A stretch of 64,000 nt of DNA from Bacillus kexueae. Its GTDB lineage: Bacteria; Bacillota; Bacilli; Bacillales; Aeribacillaceae. The notes beneath the pieces were generated by a model, which was not told where the DNA came from, searched no databases, and saw only the letters and a program-made list of their open reading frames with translations. Position 1 is the stretch's first letter; the number at the start of each line of letters is the position of its first letter. The DNA lies in assembly GCF_022809095.1 (NCBI RefSeq), contig NZ_JALAZE010000001.1:558001-622000 (forward strand), read 5' to 3'. Below are positions 34,592-43,024 of the stretch, in pieces. The translations under genes and the position numbers were made by a program.

Positions 34592-34632
34592 ATAAGGATG
34601 TCCCTAATTAACGTGGGACACCCTTTTCTTTT
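34592..34632 (+). terminator. Terminator-like hairpin
   Basis: AAGGATGTCCC ... GGGACACCCTTTTCTTTT. On the plus strand it would end the small gene at 34418. Confidence 0.6.
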
Positions 34633-34701
34633 ATTGATCCGGAAATATAATTATTTTTGTACGATGATTGAAGGCAATGAAAAGAAATCATTAGATATTT
34701 A

Positions 34702-35049
34702 TTATTCATTTACCCTGCTAACAATCGTTTCGATTATGGCGGATAATGACGATATCGCTAGTATAATGATTAATGGTTCAGAAATGAAAAAGAAGTATCG
34801 ATAAAGTCCATAAATGAAAATTGCACACCAAACTCCTGTACACCAATAGCAACTTAATAATTCCCCCATCCACTTTCTTATGCCTTGTCCTTTGATGACT
34901 ATGAATTCTTGGATAGTCCCATCTGGCAGTGTTTCTTCCACAATGTTGTGGAATGGCTTTCGAATAAAATTTGTAATCTTATCAAATACAAGTAATCTGG
35001 TTAATCGAAAAGTTGCTAACACTAATAAAATGAATTCAAAAACACTCAT
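34702..35049 (-). CDS. DUF1360 family membrane protein (YjcA-like)
   Basis: A 115-residue protein with a hydrophobic N-terminus ('FEFILLVLATFRLTRLLVFD'), the DUF1360 signature 'SCYWCTGVWCAIF' (W-C-x-x-x-W type Cys pair) and a C-terminal helix. B. subtilis YjcA of this family is a sporulation protein encoded close to the cot and spoVIF genes. ATG 35049 has GGGAGGAGAATA upstream. It is divergent from the small protein at 35188. Confidence 0.85.
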   Translation of the reverse strand: MSVFEFILLVLATFRLTRLLVFDKITNFIRKPFHNIVEETLPDGTIQEFIVIKGQGIRKWMGELLSCYWCTGVWCAIFIYGLYRYFFFISEPLIIILAISSLSAIIETIVSRVNE

Positions 35050-35138
35050 TATTCTCCTCCCAACTTTCACCGATTAATACATCTTATGTTAAGATTTGGT
35101 TATTATTTTTATTTATATAAATATAGTCAAAAACCCAA

Positions 35139-35165
35139 ACATCCTGATGTAATATCCATATACTG
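35139..35165 (+). promoter_or_regulatory. Sigma-K-like promoter upstream of 35188
   Basis: AC (35139-35140), 16 bases, CATATACTG (35157-35165): one mismatch from AC-N16-CATAnnnTA. Confidence 0.5.
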
Positions 35166-35187
35166 TGAGTAGTTAGGAGGGGAGAAT

Positions 35188-35466
35188 ATGGCTATATTTA
35201 GAGTTATTCTTCACTATCAAGATAATGAAATTAGTAATCAATTAAAAACGGTACAAAAAGATACTGAAGTAACCATACACACTGAAGACGGTAGCTATTA
35301 TGAGGCAAGTTTTCAGGGCTTTGAGGAAGATACTGATACGGTAAATATAGAAATCGATCGATTCTATCCAAATGGTGGTAAAGAAATAACGGTTAATAAA
35401 AAAGAGATCCTTTCAATCCAAACACCTGACGGCTCAATAGACTTGGATCAAGATGAAGTAGAATAA
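35188..35466 (+). CDS. Small acidic protein (92 aa), unknown
   Basis: ATG after TTAGGAGGGGAGAAT. The 92-residue protein is acidic and beta-rich ('VILHYQDNEISNQLKTVQKD', 'DGSYYEASFQGFEEDTDT'), with no Cys, signal or membrane segment; the strand pattern is reminiscent of small Sm/SH3-type barrels, but I cannot assign a family. It is 32 bases upstream of the HipA-like kinase gene and probably co-transcribed with it from a sigma-K-like promoter. Confidence 0.65.
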   Translation: MAIFRVILHYQDNEISNQLKTVQKDTEVTIHTEDGSYYEASFQGFEEDTDTVNIEIDRFYPNGGKEITVNKKEILSIQTPDGSIDLDQDEVE

Positions 35467-35498
35467 TATATGTTTTGTCAATCACAAGGGGAATCATT

Positions 35499-36290
35499 AT
35501 GCAAAATACAAATCAATCTCCAAAAATTGTCCAATATCTTCAAATCCTTGGTGAGGATTACACTCGCCTTTTCTTAAGTGATATCGGATTAAAATATGTG
35601 GTTAAATTTCATCGAGTCAAACATTACAGGAAACGTGAAGTTGTGAATGAATTTATTGCCGGGAAGTTAGCAGCTTTGCTCAACCTTCCCGTTGCACCTG
35701 TTCACGTTATTTCCTTATCCCCTGAATTATGCTCAAAAGTCCCACAAATAAAAGGAAGTCGAATGCAAGGGAACGTGCATTTGGCTATTCCTTACAACGA
35801 AAAAGCACAGCCATTTAAACAAATAGAAGACAAAATAAGATCTTTTTCAATAAAAAATCAGCAGCAACTGGCTCGTATGATTGCATTCGATTTTTGGATA
35901 GTGAATATGGATAGAAGTCGAACAAATTTGCTAATAAGCTGTATTACGGAAAATGAAATATCTATACAAATGATTGACCATGGAAAATGCTTTCCTGGGG
36001 ATTATTTATGGGATAAAGAAACGTTAAAATTGACTCCCGAACACCGATATAATATGCCGATCTACAAATGGGCACTGAGCCATATTCCGAATGAAAATGA
36101 GCTATACGAGAGTGCACACGAGATTAAACTACTAGAGGAAAACATCATAAAAGAAATTCTTGATGATATACCAAAAGAGTGGGAAGTCACTAAAGTTGAA
36201 AAAGAAGCCCTACTTTCTTTTTTAATGAATCAACAGCATGATTTAGAAGAATATATGAGCTCTTTTCTTTCTTATCACAAATATGTTTAA
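35499..36290 (+). CDS. HipA-like kinase family protein
   Basis: 263 residues from ATG 35499 (AAGGGGA upstream; a TTG eight codons earlier lacks a site). The sequence fits the HipA-like kinase (HipA_2) family: 'VVNEFIAGKLAALLNLPVAPVH', then 'MIAFDFWIVNMDRSRTNLLI' (catalytic-loop type D-R-x-x-x-N) and 'MIDHGKCFPG' (metal-site Asp). There is no HipB-like antitoxin or Xre-type DNA-binding domain next to it, so a classical toxin-antitoxin role is unlikely. The partner is the small acidic protein upstream. Substrate unknown. Confidence 0.75.
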   Translation: MQNTNQSPKIVQYLQILGEDYTRLFLSDIGLKYVVKFHRVKHYRKREVVNEFIAGKLAALLNLPVAPVHVISLSPELCSKVPQIKGSRMQGNVHLAIPYNEKAQPFKQIEDKIRSFSIKNQQQLARMIAFDFWIVNMDRSRTNLLISCITENEISIQMIDHGKCFPGDYLWDKETLKLTPEHRYNMPIYKWALSHIPNENELYESAHEIKLLEENIIKEILDDIPKEWEVTKVEKEALLSFLMNQQHDLEEYMSSFLSYHKYV

Positions 36291-36317
36291 AAAGGCAGCA
36301 AGAGAGCTGTCTTTTTT
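36289..36317 (+). terminator. Terminator after HipA-like gene
   Basis: AAAGGCAGC-AAGAGA-GCTGTCTTT followed by TTTT. The following gap (to 36624) holds only the inverted repeat at 36561 and the next terminator. Confidence 0.75.
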
Positions 36318-36560
36318 ATCCATGTTTAACCAATACTTACATGAACCATCATTCTGATAACAGATAGACGATCCAACCTTTCGCTCGAAAACCGTAATAA
36401 TTATAGAATCCAAGCACAGGTGAACTCACCATCAATTAAGTACCACCATTCTCAACACCCTTTTTTACTTAACAGCCCCTACTCCCTAAACCGATCCGTA
36501 CCACTTTCCTGTATACATAAACCAAGCAAATAAGATATATACAATAGGAACATCCCAGTT

Positions 36561-36600
36561 ATTTGAAATGAAAACATGATGTATTGTTTTCATTTCAAAT
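36561..36600. repeat. Perfect 16-bp-arm inverted repeat
   Basis: TATTTGAAATGAAAACA - short loop - TTGTTTTCATTTCAAATA. Long AT-rich cruciform-prone palindrome between convergent genes; no T-run of normal terminator type. Confidence 0.7.
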
Positions 36601-36611
36601 ACTTCCTCACA

Positions 36612-36640
36612 AAAAAGCTCCCTACTATGTTAAAGGGAGT
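36612..36640 (-). terminator. Terminator overlapping the end of the 36625 gene
   Basis: Minus strand ACTCCCT-TTAACATAGT-AGGGAGC followed by TTTTTTG; the stop codon sits in the loop. Confidence 0.75.
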
Positions 36641-37710
36641 TCCTCGAGCAAACGATATAAATCATGTTGAACCTCTAATTGTTTTTTCAAGTTAAATTTC
36701 TCTTCAATAACATGACGTGCATTTTTAGAAATTTCCTTCCACCTATATTGATGATTTAAAAAATAACTAACACCTTCAACAATCTCTAGCACATCATTCT
36801 CTCGAACGAGATAACCTGACTCTAAATGTGTAATTAACTCTGGTATACCGCCATGATTCGTCGAGATAACTGGAATTCCACTTGCCATAGCTTCTTTTAA
36901 GGCATTTGGAATCCCTTCAACATCTCCGTTTGAAGCCGTAATGCTCGGCAAGCAAAACAAATGAGAGGAATTAAGGTACTCCGCAATTTGTAAAGACGTT
37001 TTTTTCCCTTCGAGCGAAACAACTCCTTCTAACTGGAGATCACGGATAAGTGTTTCTAGTTTCCCCCTCTCTTTCCCTTCTCCAATAATTGCTAGTTTAA
37101 CCCTCGGCTCTTTTTCATGAATGTGTCTCATTGCTTTAATAAGGCTTTCGTGCCCTTTCTTTTCTACCAACCTCCCAACCGATACGAGATTTATATCCCC
37201 TTCGGAAGGTAATGCACGTTCTTTATATTTAAATAAATTGACATCAATCCCTCCATATAATACACGAACTTTTTCTTCAGGTATGCCTAATTTTAACAGT
37301 TCATTCCTTAAAAAGTCACATACTGGCAAGAATAAGGTTTTATGTTTAATTAATGACCGATACCTAGCCATATTACGGTTCATCAACTTATCAGACTGCG
37401 TCGATCCATCTGCCCCTCTAATACTAACAATTAGTGGAACATTGCATTGAATAGCTATTGGAGCAATTTCAACAGCATGTTTCCCATGATGAGCGTGAAT
37501 TGCAATAATGTTTTCAAGTTGAAAAAAGTCAGTAAGACTGTCGATATCATTTAGATTAAAAAAATGTTCAAATGGAAAGTCAGTATTATTAGGCTTATCA
37601 AATGGACCAAATACGATAGAACGATAGTTTCCTTGATAATTCATCTGGTTATAGATAAATCCTTGATTTACTTTTATATCCTCTAATAAATAATGGGCTA
37701 TCGTCTTCAC
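36625..37710 (-). CDS. Glycosyltransferase family 4
   Basis: A 361-residue GT-B enzyme. 'IAIHAHHGKHAVEIAPIA' in the acceptor half, 'INLVSVGRLVEKKGHESLIKAM' at the domain junction, and the donor-site block 'GDVEGIPNALKEAMASGIPVIST' with the E-x7-E glutamates. A paralogue of the gene at 33276. The start is GTG after AGGAGTG. It lies six bases after the uridylyltransferase gene, so an operon: UDP-glucose supply and its use. Confidence 0.88.
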   Translation of the reverse strand: MKTIAHYLLEDIKVNQGFIYNQMNYQGNYRSIVFGPFDKPNNTDFPFEHFFNLNDIDSLTDFFQLENIIAIHAHHGKHAVEIAPIAIQCNVPLIVSIRGADGSTQSDKLMNRNMARYRSLIKHKTLFLPVCDFLRNELLKLGIPEEKVRVLYGGIDVNLFKYKERALPSEGDINLVSVGRLVEKKGHESLIKAMRHIHEKEPRVKLAIIGEGKERGKLETLIRDLQLEGVVSLEGKKTSLQIAEYLNSSHLFCLPSITASNGDVEGIPNALKEAMASGIPVISTNHGGIPELITHLESGYLVRENDVLEIVEGVSYFLNHQYRWKEISKNARHVIEEKFNLKKQLEVQHDLYRLLEELPLT

Positions 37711-37716
37711 ATTGTG

Positions 37717-38520
37717 TCACTCCTTTTTCATCTTCAGGACTATATCCAAATAATCCTCTACTTTTCCAATATCAAAACGTTCACCCGTGATACATTTTCC
37801 GAAACACTGTTCTATTTTAAGTAAATCTTGAATGGCATCTGTCAATTGAAACTCACCGCCTTTTCCCACCTGCAACGACTTAAGAAGTGGAAAAATTGCA
37901 GGAGTGAACACATAGCGTCCAACGACGGCCATGTTAGATGGAGGGTCGGCCTTTGGTTTTTCTACGATATTATCAATCTTGTATAGCCCGTCAGTTTCTT
38001 TCTTTCCTCCGATAACCCCATATTGATGCAATTGGTTCCATTCCATTTTCTTCAGGCCTACAATACTAGCTCTTTTTTTCTCATATTGTTTAATGAGTTC
38101 TGTAATGGCACCCTCTTTTTTTGAAACGATTATGTCATCAGGAAGTAAGACGGCAAAAGGTTCATTTCCGACAAATGTTTCCCCTAATCTAATTGCATCT
38201 CCAAGACCTTTTGCATAAGGTTGCCTTGTATAATACAGTTGAATTTTAGGAATATCAAGTTTTCCCTTCAAATGCTGTTTATTGCTTTTTTCTAAAAATG
38301 TTTCAAGCTCTAACGATTCGTCAAAATAATCCACGATCATGCTTTTAGATCGGGACACAATGACTAAGATTTGCTCTATTCCAGCTTCCATTGCTTCTTC
38401 AACAATATATTGAATTGCCGGTTTAACTCCTATCGGAAACATCTCTTTTGGGATGACCTTTGTTATTGGCAAACCTCTCGTACCATATCCAGCAGCAGGA
38501 ATAATTGCTTTTTTAACCAT
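37717..38520 (-). CDS. ytdA: UTP-glucose-1-phosphate uridylyltransferase (YtdA/GtaB type)
   Basis: A 267-residue nucleotidyltransferase: 'KKAIIPAAGYGTRGLPITK' (UTP-binding G-x-G-T-R), 'PKEMFPIGVKPAIQYIVEE', 'FAVLLPDDI' (metal Asp) and 'VEKPKADPPSNMAVVGRYV'. It makes UDP-glucose for the adjacent UDP-glucose dehydrogenase. It is about 25 residues shorter than GtaB, as YtdA is. In B. subtilis ytdA belongs to the coat-associated ytdA-ytcABC group; the same arrangement here supports the name. Confidence 0.85.
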   Translation of the reverse strand: MVKKAIIPAAGYGTRGLPITKVIPKEMFPIGVKPAIQYIVEEAMEAGIEQILVIVSRSKSMIVDYFDESLELETFLEKSNKQHLKGKLDIPKIQLYYTRQPYAKGLGDAIRLGETFVGNEPFAVLLPDDIIVSKKEGAITELIKQYEKKRASIVGLKKMEWNQLHQYGVIGGKKETDGLYKIDNIVEKPKADPPSNMAVVGRYVFTPAIFPLLKSLQVGKGGEFQLTDAIQDLLKIEQCFGKCITGERFDIGKVEDYLDIVLKMKKE

Positions 38521-38681
38521 AGACTTCGCCTTTCCTTTCTCTCAATCTTCTCATCATACAATCTACAATCCAATACTCAAGAAAGTCTCTAACTCATCAT
38601 ATTCTATCCTTCCCTTCCCGAAAGTTGTCCCGTATGAGTTCTCATTTCCACTGCGCTAAATTTTTAGGCATTTATCCCATC

Positions 38682-38709
38682 ACAAAATGAATGAAAAACT
38701 TATACGTTA
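38682..38709 (+). promoter_or_regulatory. Sigma-K-like promoter of ytcABC-like operon
   Basis: AC (38682-38683), 17 bases, TATACGTTA (38701-38709): one mismatch from CATAnnnTA; 40 bases before the start codon. Confidence 0.5.
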
Positions 38710-38748
38710 TTAAAAGAACGATTGCGATAGCTGGAAAGGAGCGCTTTC

Positions 38749-40032
38749 ATGAATATTTGTATTATCGGAACAGGGTATGTTGGATTAACAACTGCTGCAA
38801 TCCTGGCTGAATTAAGCCACCATGTCATATGCGTAGATATTAATGAAAAGAAAATAAGTAAATTGGCTAATGGTGAGATCACAATTTATGAGCCCGGCCT
38901 TGAAGAATGCGTAAAAAGAAATAAACAACGACTTTCTTTTACGACAGATATAAAAAAAGCTGTGGAACTATCTGAAGTCATTTTCATCACTGTCGGTACT
39001 CCCTCATGTCACGATGGAAGCACTAATTTATCTTATTTATTTTCAGCACTTGATGATATTTCCTCTTATCTTACGGTACAAAAGGTTATTGTAATTAAAA
39101 GCACGGTTCCCCCTGGAACAAACATTAAATGTTATGAACATTTAATCCAAAAAGGGATAGATCCTAAATTATTTTCGATTGTGTCAAATCCAGAATTCTT
39201 ACGTGAAGGTTCAGCTATATATGATAGCCGATACCCCGATCGAATCGTGATAGGGATAGATCCTGATGATAAACAAACGCTAAATATAATGAAAAGAATC
39301 TATCACTCCATTCAAGCCCCTTGGGTAATAAGTAGTCCAACTGGAGCTGAAATGATTAAGTATGCGTCCAATGCATTCTTAGCTACCAAAATATCTTATA
39401 TAAATGAACTTTCACGCATTTGTGATGCGTTTGATGTTGATGTGACAGAAGTTGCTAAAGGAATGGGAGAAGATCAGCGTATAGGTCCACATTTTCTTCA
39501 AGCGGGTATTGGGTATGGAGGTTCTTGTTTTCCAAAGGATTTACAAGCATTAGTCTTTAGTGCTAAGGAAAAAGGAATCTCAACCTCAATTTTAAATGCT
39601 GTTCAATCAGTGAATAACTCCCAAGTCCACTATTTTATAGAAAAAGTTAAGGAAAATATTAGAACAATGGATCACCCTATCGCTATTCTAGGAGTTGCAT
39701 TTAAACCAAATACAGACGACATTCGCTGTTCACCTGCAGTTGAAGTAATTCGTCAACTCCACCAAACTGGTTACGATATTCGTGTGTATGATCCAGAAGC
39801 AAAATTGCCAAAAGACTTGGAACAAATCCCTCAATTTCAATCACCATATGAAGCCATTAACGGATCACAAGCACTTGTGATAGCCACAGATTGGTCTGAA
39901 CATAAAGATTTAGATTGGGTTGAAGTAAAGCGTCGGATGAACAACTACAATATTTTTGATGGGCGTAATTCTTTAGATTCAGAAACAATAAAAAAAGCTG
40001 GTTTTAAATACTTCGGGGTTGGACGATCATGA
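38749..40032 (+). CDS. ytcA: UDP-glucose 6-dehydrogenase (YtcA/TuaD type)
   Basis: A 427-residue enzyme converting UDP-glucose to UDP-glucuronate with 2 NAD+. NAD-binding 'MNICIIGTGYVGLTTAAIL', 'VIKSTVPPGT', 'PEFLREGSAIYD', catalytic Cys in 'GYGGSCFPKDLQAL' and 'ILGVAFKPNTDDIR' are all intact. ATG after GGAAAGGAG. It overlaps the next gene by 4 bases. Together with the uridylyltransferase, the epimerase and the glycosyltransferase it forms the B. subtilis ytcABC-like spore-coat sugar pathway. Confidence 0.92.
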   Translation: MNICIIGTGYVGLTTAAILAELSHHVICVDINEKKISKLANGEITIYEPGLEECVKRNKQRLSFTTDIKKAVELSEVIFITVGTPSCHDGSTNLSYLFSALDDISSYLTVQKVIVIKSTVPPGTNIKCYEHLIQKGIDPKLFSIVSNPEFLREGSAIYDSRYPDRIVIGIDPDDKQTLNIMKRIYHSIQAPWVISSPTGAEMIKYASNAFLATKISYINELSRICDAFDVDVTEVAKGMGEDQRIGPHFLQAGIGYGGSCFPKDLQALVFSAKEKGISTSILNAVQSVNNSQVHYFIEKVKENIRTMDHPIAILGVAFKPNTDDIRCSPAVEVIRQLHQTGYDIRVYDPEAKLPKDLEQIPQFQSPYEAINGSQALVIATDWSEHKDLDWVEVKRRMNNYNIFDGRNSLDSETIKKAGFKYFGVGRS

Positions 40033-40976
40033 ATATTTTAGTGACAGGAGCAGCAGGGTTTATCGGATCACACTTATGTGAAAAATTACTAGAAAATAAA
40101 GAAAATCATGTAATTGGAGTAGATCATTTTATTGGACCAACTCCGTACCCCTTAAAGCAAGGTTCATTATCGAAACTGATGAATCACCCACGGTTCACGT
40201 TCATGCAAAAAGACTTATATATTACAGATCTACATGCTTTATTGAAATCCGTCGACATCGTTGTCCATTTAGCAGGTATTCCAGGTGTCCGCTCAAGTTG
40301 GGGAAGTGACTTCGAACCGTATGTAACAAATAATATACAGGTTACACAGCGCTTTTTAGAAGCATTGAAATCCTCCCCTGATACACGATTTATTTACGCA
40401 TCAACTTCATCTATTTACGGGCAAAAAAGTGGTAAAGTGAGTGAAAATGAATTACCAGAACCATTATCTCCTTACGGTGTAACCAAATTGGCAGGTGAGC
40501 ATTTGTGTCGATTATACAGGAAAAATTTTCAAATTCCGATAGTCATATTACGATTTTTCACCGTTTATGGACCTCGCCAAAGGCCAGATATGGCATTTCA
40601 CACCTTTATTAAACAAATATTAACCAATAAGCCAATAACGGTTTTCGGCGATGGAACACAGTCGAGAGATTTTACTTATATTTCGGACTGCGTGAATGGT
40701 ATTATGGCTGCCATGAAAAAGAAAGAAGCGATTGGAAAAACGTTCAATCTTGGAGGGTTAGAAAGAGCAAGTGTTAATGAAGTCATCCAGCTTTTAGAAC
40801 AGCTAACCGGGGAAAAAGCAACGATATCATACCTTCCTGCTATTCATGGTGAGCCTAAGCATACCTATGCAGACATATCTTTAGCACAAACAATACTGAA
40901 CTATCATCCAAAGGTTACTCTTTTGGAAGGACTCACAAAGGAAATTTCCTATATTCAATCCATTTTAAAGGAGTGA
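40029..40976 (+). CDS. ytcB: NAD-dependent sugar epimerase (YtcB type)
   Basis: A 315-residue extended SDR. 'MNILVTGAAGFIGSHLCEKL' binds NAD; the active site is S-T-S-S-I-Y-G and 'SPYGVTKLAGEH' (Y-x-x-x-K); 'RFFTVYGPRQRPDMAFHTFI' is typical of UDP-glucuronate 4-epimerases. It probably interconverts UDP-glucuronate and UDP-galacturonate. ATG overlaps the stop of the dehydrogenase (ATGA). Confidence 0.88.
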   Translation: MNILVTGAAGFIGSHLCEKLLENKENHVIGVDHFIGPTPYPLKQGSLSKLMNHPRFTFMQKDLYITDLHALLKSVDIVVHLAGIPGVRSSWGSDFEPYVTNNIQVTQRFLEALKSSPDTRFIYASTSSIYGQKSGKVSENELPEPLSPYGVTKLAGEHLCRLYRKNFQIPIVILRFFTVYGPRQRPDMAFHTFIKQILTNKPITVFGDGTQSRDFTYISDCVNGIMAAMKKKEAIGKTFNLGGLERASVNEVIQLLEQLTGEKATISYLPAIHGEPKHTYADISLAQTILNYHPKVTLLEGLTKEISYIQSILKE

Positions 40977-40981
40977 TAGTC

Positions 40982-42151
40982 GTGCGACTTGCTTTAATAT
41001 GTACAGAGAAACTCCCTTTACCTGCTATTAAGGGAGGAGCAATACAAATTATGATCGATGGCATAACTCCTTTTTTAAGCGAGAAATTTTCGATTGTGAT
41101 TTTTTCCATTTGTGATGAAAATCTCCCTCATAAAGAAGAACAAAATGGAATTCAATATATAAGGTTCCCTCAACATGATTATTACTCTTATATCATTGAT
41201 TATCTGAAAAATGAAAGCTTCAATGTTATTCACATCTTTAACCGACCAAAAATTGTACAGGAAATTCGAAATGTTTCCCCGAACAGTGCAATTGTTTTGA
41301 GCTTGCATAATGACATGTTTTCACCTTTGAAAATTAATCCACAAGAAGCCTCACAAAGTATTCAGCTAGCTGATTGTATTGCAACAGTTAGCGAATATAT
41401 TAAACGGTCAATAACCATTCGATATCCCGAAGCAAAAAATAAGACTTTTGTTACTTATTCAGGAGTTGATATGAGTCAGTACCCTGAGAAAAATTCACCT
41501 ATCAGTAATAAAATACGTGATGACATACGATCAACTTTTAATATCGGAGATAAGAAAGTTGTATTATTCGTAGGCCGTTTGAGTAAAACAAAAGGTCCTC
41601 ACATTCTCATTCAAGCAATGAATCACCTAAACAATATGGATCAAGATGTCGTGCTACTTATCGTAGGAGGCAAATGGTTTAGTGACAATGGTGTAAATGA
41701 TTATGTTCGTAAATTGTACGAAGAGGCAAAACCATTAGGTAATTCGGTAATCTTCACCCAATTCATTCCTTCAAACCAAATACCAGAATTTATGTTAGCA
41801 TCAGATTTATTAGTATGTAGTTCACAATGGCATGAACCATTGGCTCGTATACATTACGAAGCAATGGCTTCCTCCCTCCCCATCATAACAACAAACAGAG
41901 GTGGAAATAATGAAGTTGTATTTAATGGTTTTAACGGTATAGTCATCGAAAAATACCAAGACCCAAAAAGCTTCGCAAAAACGATTTCATTTTTGTTAAA
42001 TCATCCAGAATTAAGCAAACAATTTGGCAATAACGGTAGAAAGTTTATCGAACAAAACTTTCAATTTAAGCATGTAGCGGCAAGGTATGAAGCTGTGTAT
42101 AGAGAAGCGTTAAAGAAGCATTTAAAACCCTCAAAACCTTTCTCAAACTAA
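40982..42151 (+). CDS. ytcC: Glycosyltransferase, CotSA/YtcC type
   Basis: 389 residues from GTG 40982, which has AAAGGAGTGATAGTC before it; ATG 40973 overlaps the epimerase stop but lacks a site. N-terminus 'LALICTEKLPLPAIKGGAIQ', very like the protein at 44084 ('IAFIATEKLPVPAIKGGAIQ'), then 'KVVLFVGRLSKTKGPHILIQAM' and 'SSQWHEPLARIHYEAMASSLPI' (donor site). B. subtilis CotSA and YtcC are the paralogous pair. It probably transfers uronic acid or glucose units in the mother cell. Confidence 0.85.
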   Translation: MRLALICTEKLPLPAIKGGAIQIMIDGITPFLSEKFSIVIFSICDENLPHKEEQNGIQYIRFPQHDYYSYIIDYLKNESFNVIHIFNRPKIVQEIRNVSPNSAIVLSLHNDMFSPLKINPQEASQSIQLADCIATVSEYIKRSITIRYPEAKNKTFVTYSGVDMSQYPEKNSPISNKIRDDIRSTFNIGDKKVVLFVGRLSKTKGPHILIQAMNHLNNMDQDVVLLIVGGKWFSDNGVNDYVRKLYEEAKPLGNSVIFTQFIPSNQIPEFMLASDLLVCSSQWHEPLARIHYEAMASSLPIITTNRGGNNEVVFNGFNGIVIEKYQDPKSFAKTISFLLNHPELSKQFGNNGRKFIEQNFQFKHVAARYEAVYREALKKHLKPSKPFSN

Positions 42152-42191
42152 AACAAATTGCATCGGAGACTGTATCAACGGGAATAGGATA

Positions 42192-42245
42192 AAATCCCCT
42201 ACTAATAGGCTATAAACACTTGTCTATTAGAAAGGGGATTTTTAT
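42192..42245 (+). terminator. Terminator after ytcABC-like operon
   Basis: AATCCCC and CTAATAG arms pair with CTATTAG and GGGGATT, then TTTTA. Confidence 0.75.
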
Positions 42246-42415
42246 ATGCTCATTATGGCTAAAAAACAAATAACCTGAGCCCTATAAAATAGAGGACTCA
42301 GGGGACTATACACGCATACAAAGCGCTTTACTTCGTTATTTCAGCAGTTTTTTTATGAAATAATTGGTTAATGCACAACCAATATCGTTAATTTCATCAA
42401 TAATCACCATTCGAA

Positions 42416-43024
42416 TTAAGAAAATATAACTGTGTTCCCTCTACTTCTCTTCTTTTTGCCACTTTTCTTCGTTTTTCCCCCAGTGAGTACGAACCATTCT
42501 TCTTCATCACGTTGACTAACTGGCTGAGTTACTTCCAAAATTTCCTCAGGAGCTAATTGATCGAATTCCTCTTGTTCATCTTCCGTTAGATCAAGCTCAA
42601 TTTCTTCATTCTCTTGTATAGGTTGAGGTTCTGATTCTAACATAGGTTCAAACTCTTCCTCGACCATAGGTTCAGGCTCTATCGGGAACTCCTTAATTGT
42701 ATCTGTTACCTCTCCTTCAATTATGCTAGCAGGTAGCTCTGGCTCAACCATTTCGGATAAAACAGTAACTTCTTCTGCTGTACCAAGCGAGTCGATAGGT
42801 TTAACAAATCCCCTAGAACTTACAGGTAATTCAACAATTTCTGCTGTTTCAAGTTCTTCCATTAAATTCGTGAATTTCGATTGAGAGTCTAAAAATTGAT
42901 TCGGATTTTGAAGAAGCTCTTCATATTCTTGAAAGCTCCAGCCCATCGGTCCAGGTGGGGAGAATTCAAAATTGGAAAGTTCGACTTGAGGAATGGAATG
43001 GTTTTTATCATCTTTTTTCTCCAT
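42416..43024 (-). CDS. Acidic protein at the ytxO position of the cotS operon
   Basis: A 202-residue low-complexity protein: N-terminal 'NFEFSPPGPMGWSFQEYEEL', a long Glu/Pro/Val/Ile-rich middle, and a strongly basic tail (K-T-K-K-S-G-K-K-K-R-S-R). ATG follows AAGGAGGGACAATA and overlaps the cotS stop (TAATG). In B. subtilis the gene after cotSA-cotS region is ytxO, a coat-associated protein; identity here is by position, not by similarity I can verify. The charge split suggests an adaptor binding surfaces electrostatically. Confidence 0.6.
   Translation of the reverse strand: MEKKDDKNHSIPQVELSNFEFSPPGPMGWSFQEYEELLQNPNQFLDSQSKFTNLMEELETAEIVELPVSSRGFVKPIDSLGTAEEVTVLSEMVEPELPASIIEGEVTDTIKEFPIEPEPMVEEEFEPMLESEPQPIQENEEIELDLTEDEQEEFDQLAPEEILEVTQPVSQRDEEEWFVLTGGKTKKSGKKKRSRGNTVIFS

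Noticed and set aside
35475-35498. TTG start eight codons upstream of the HipA-like kinase ATG
   Set aside because: AAGGGGA fits the ATG at 35499; nothing suitable precedes the TTG.
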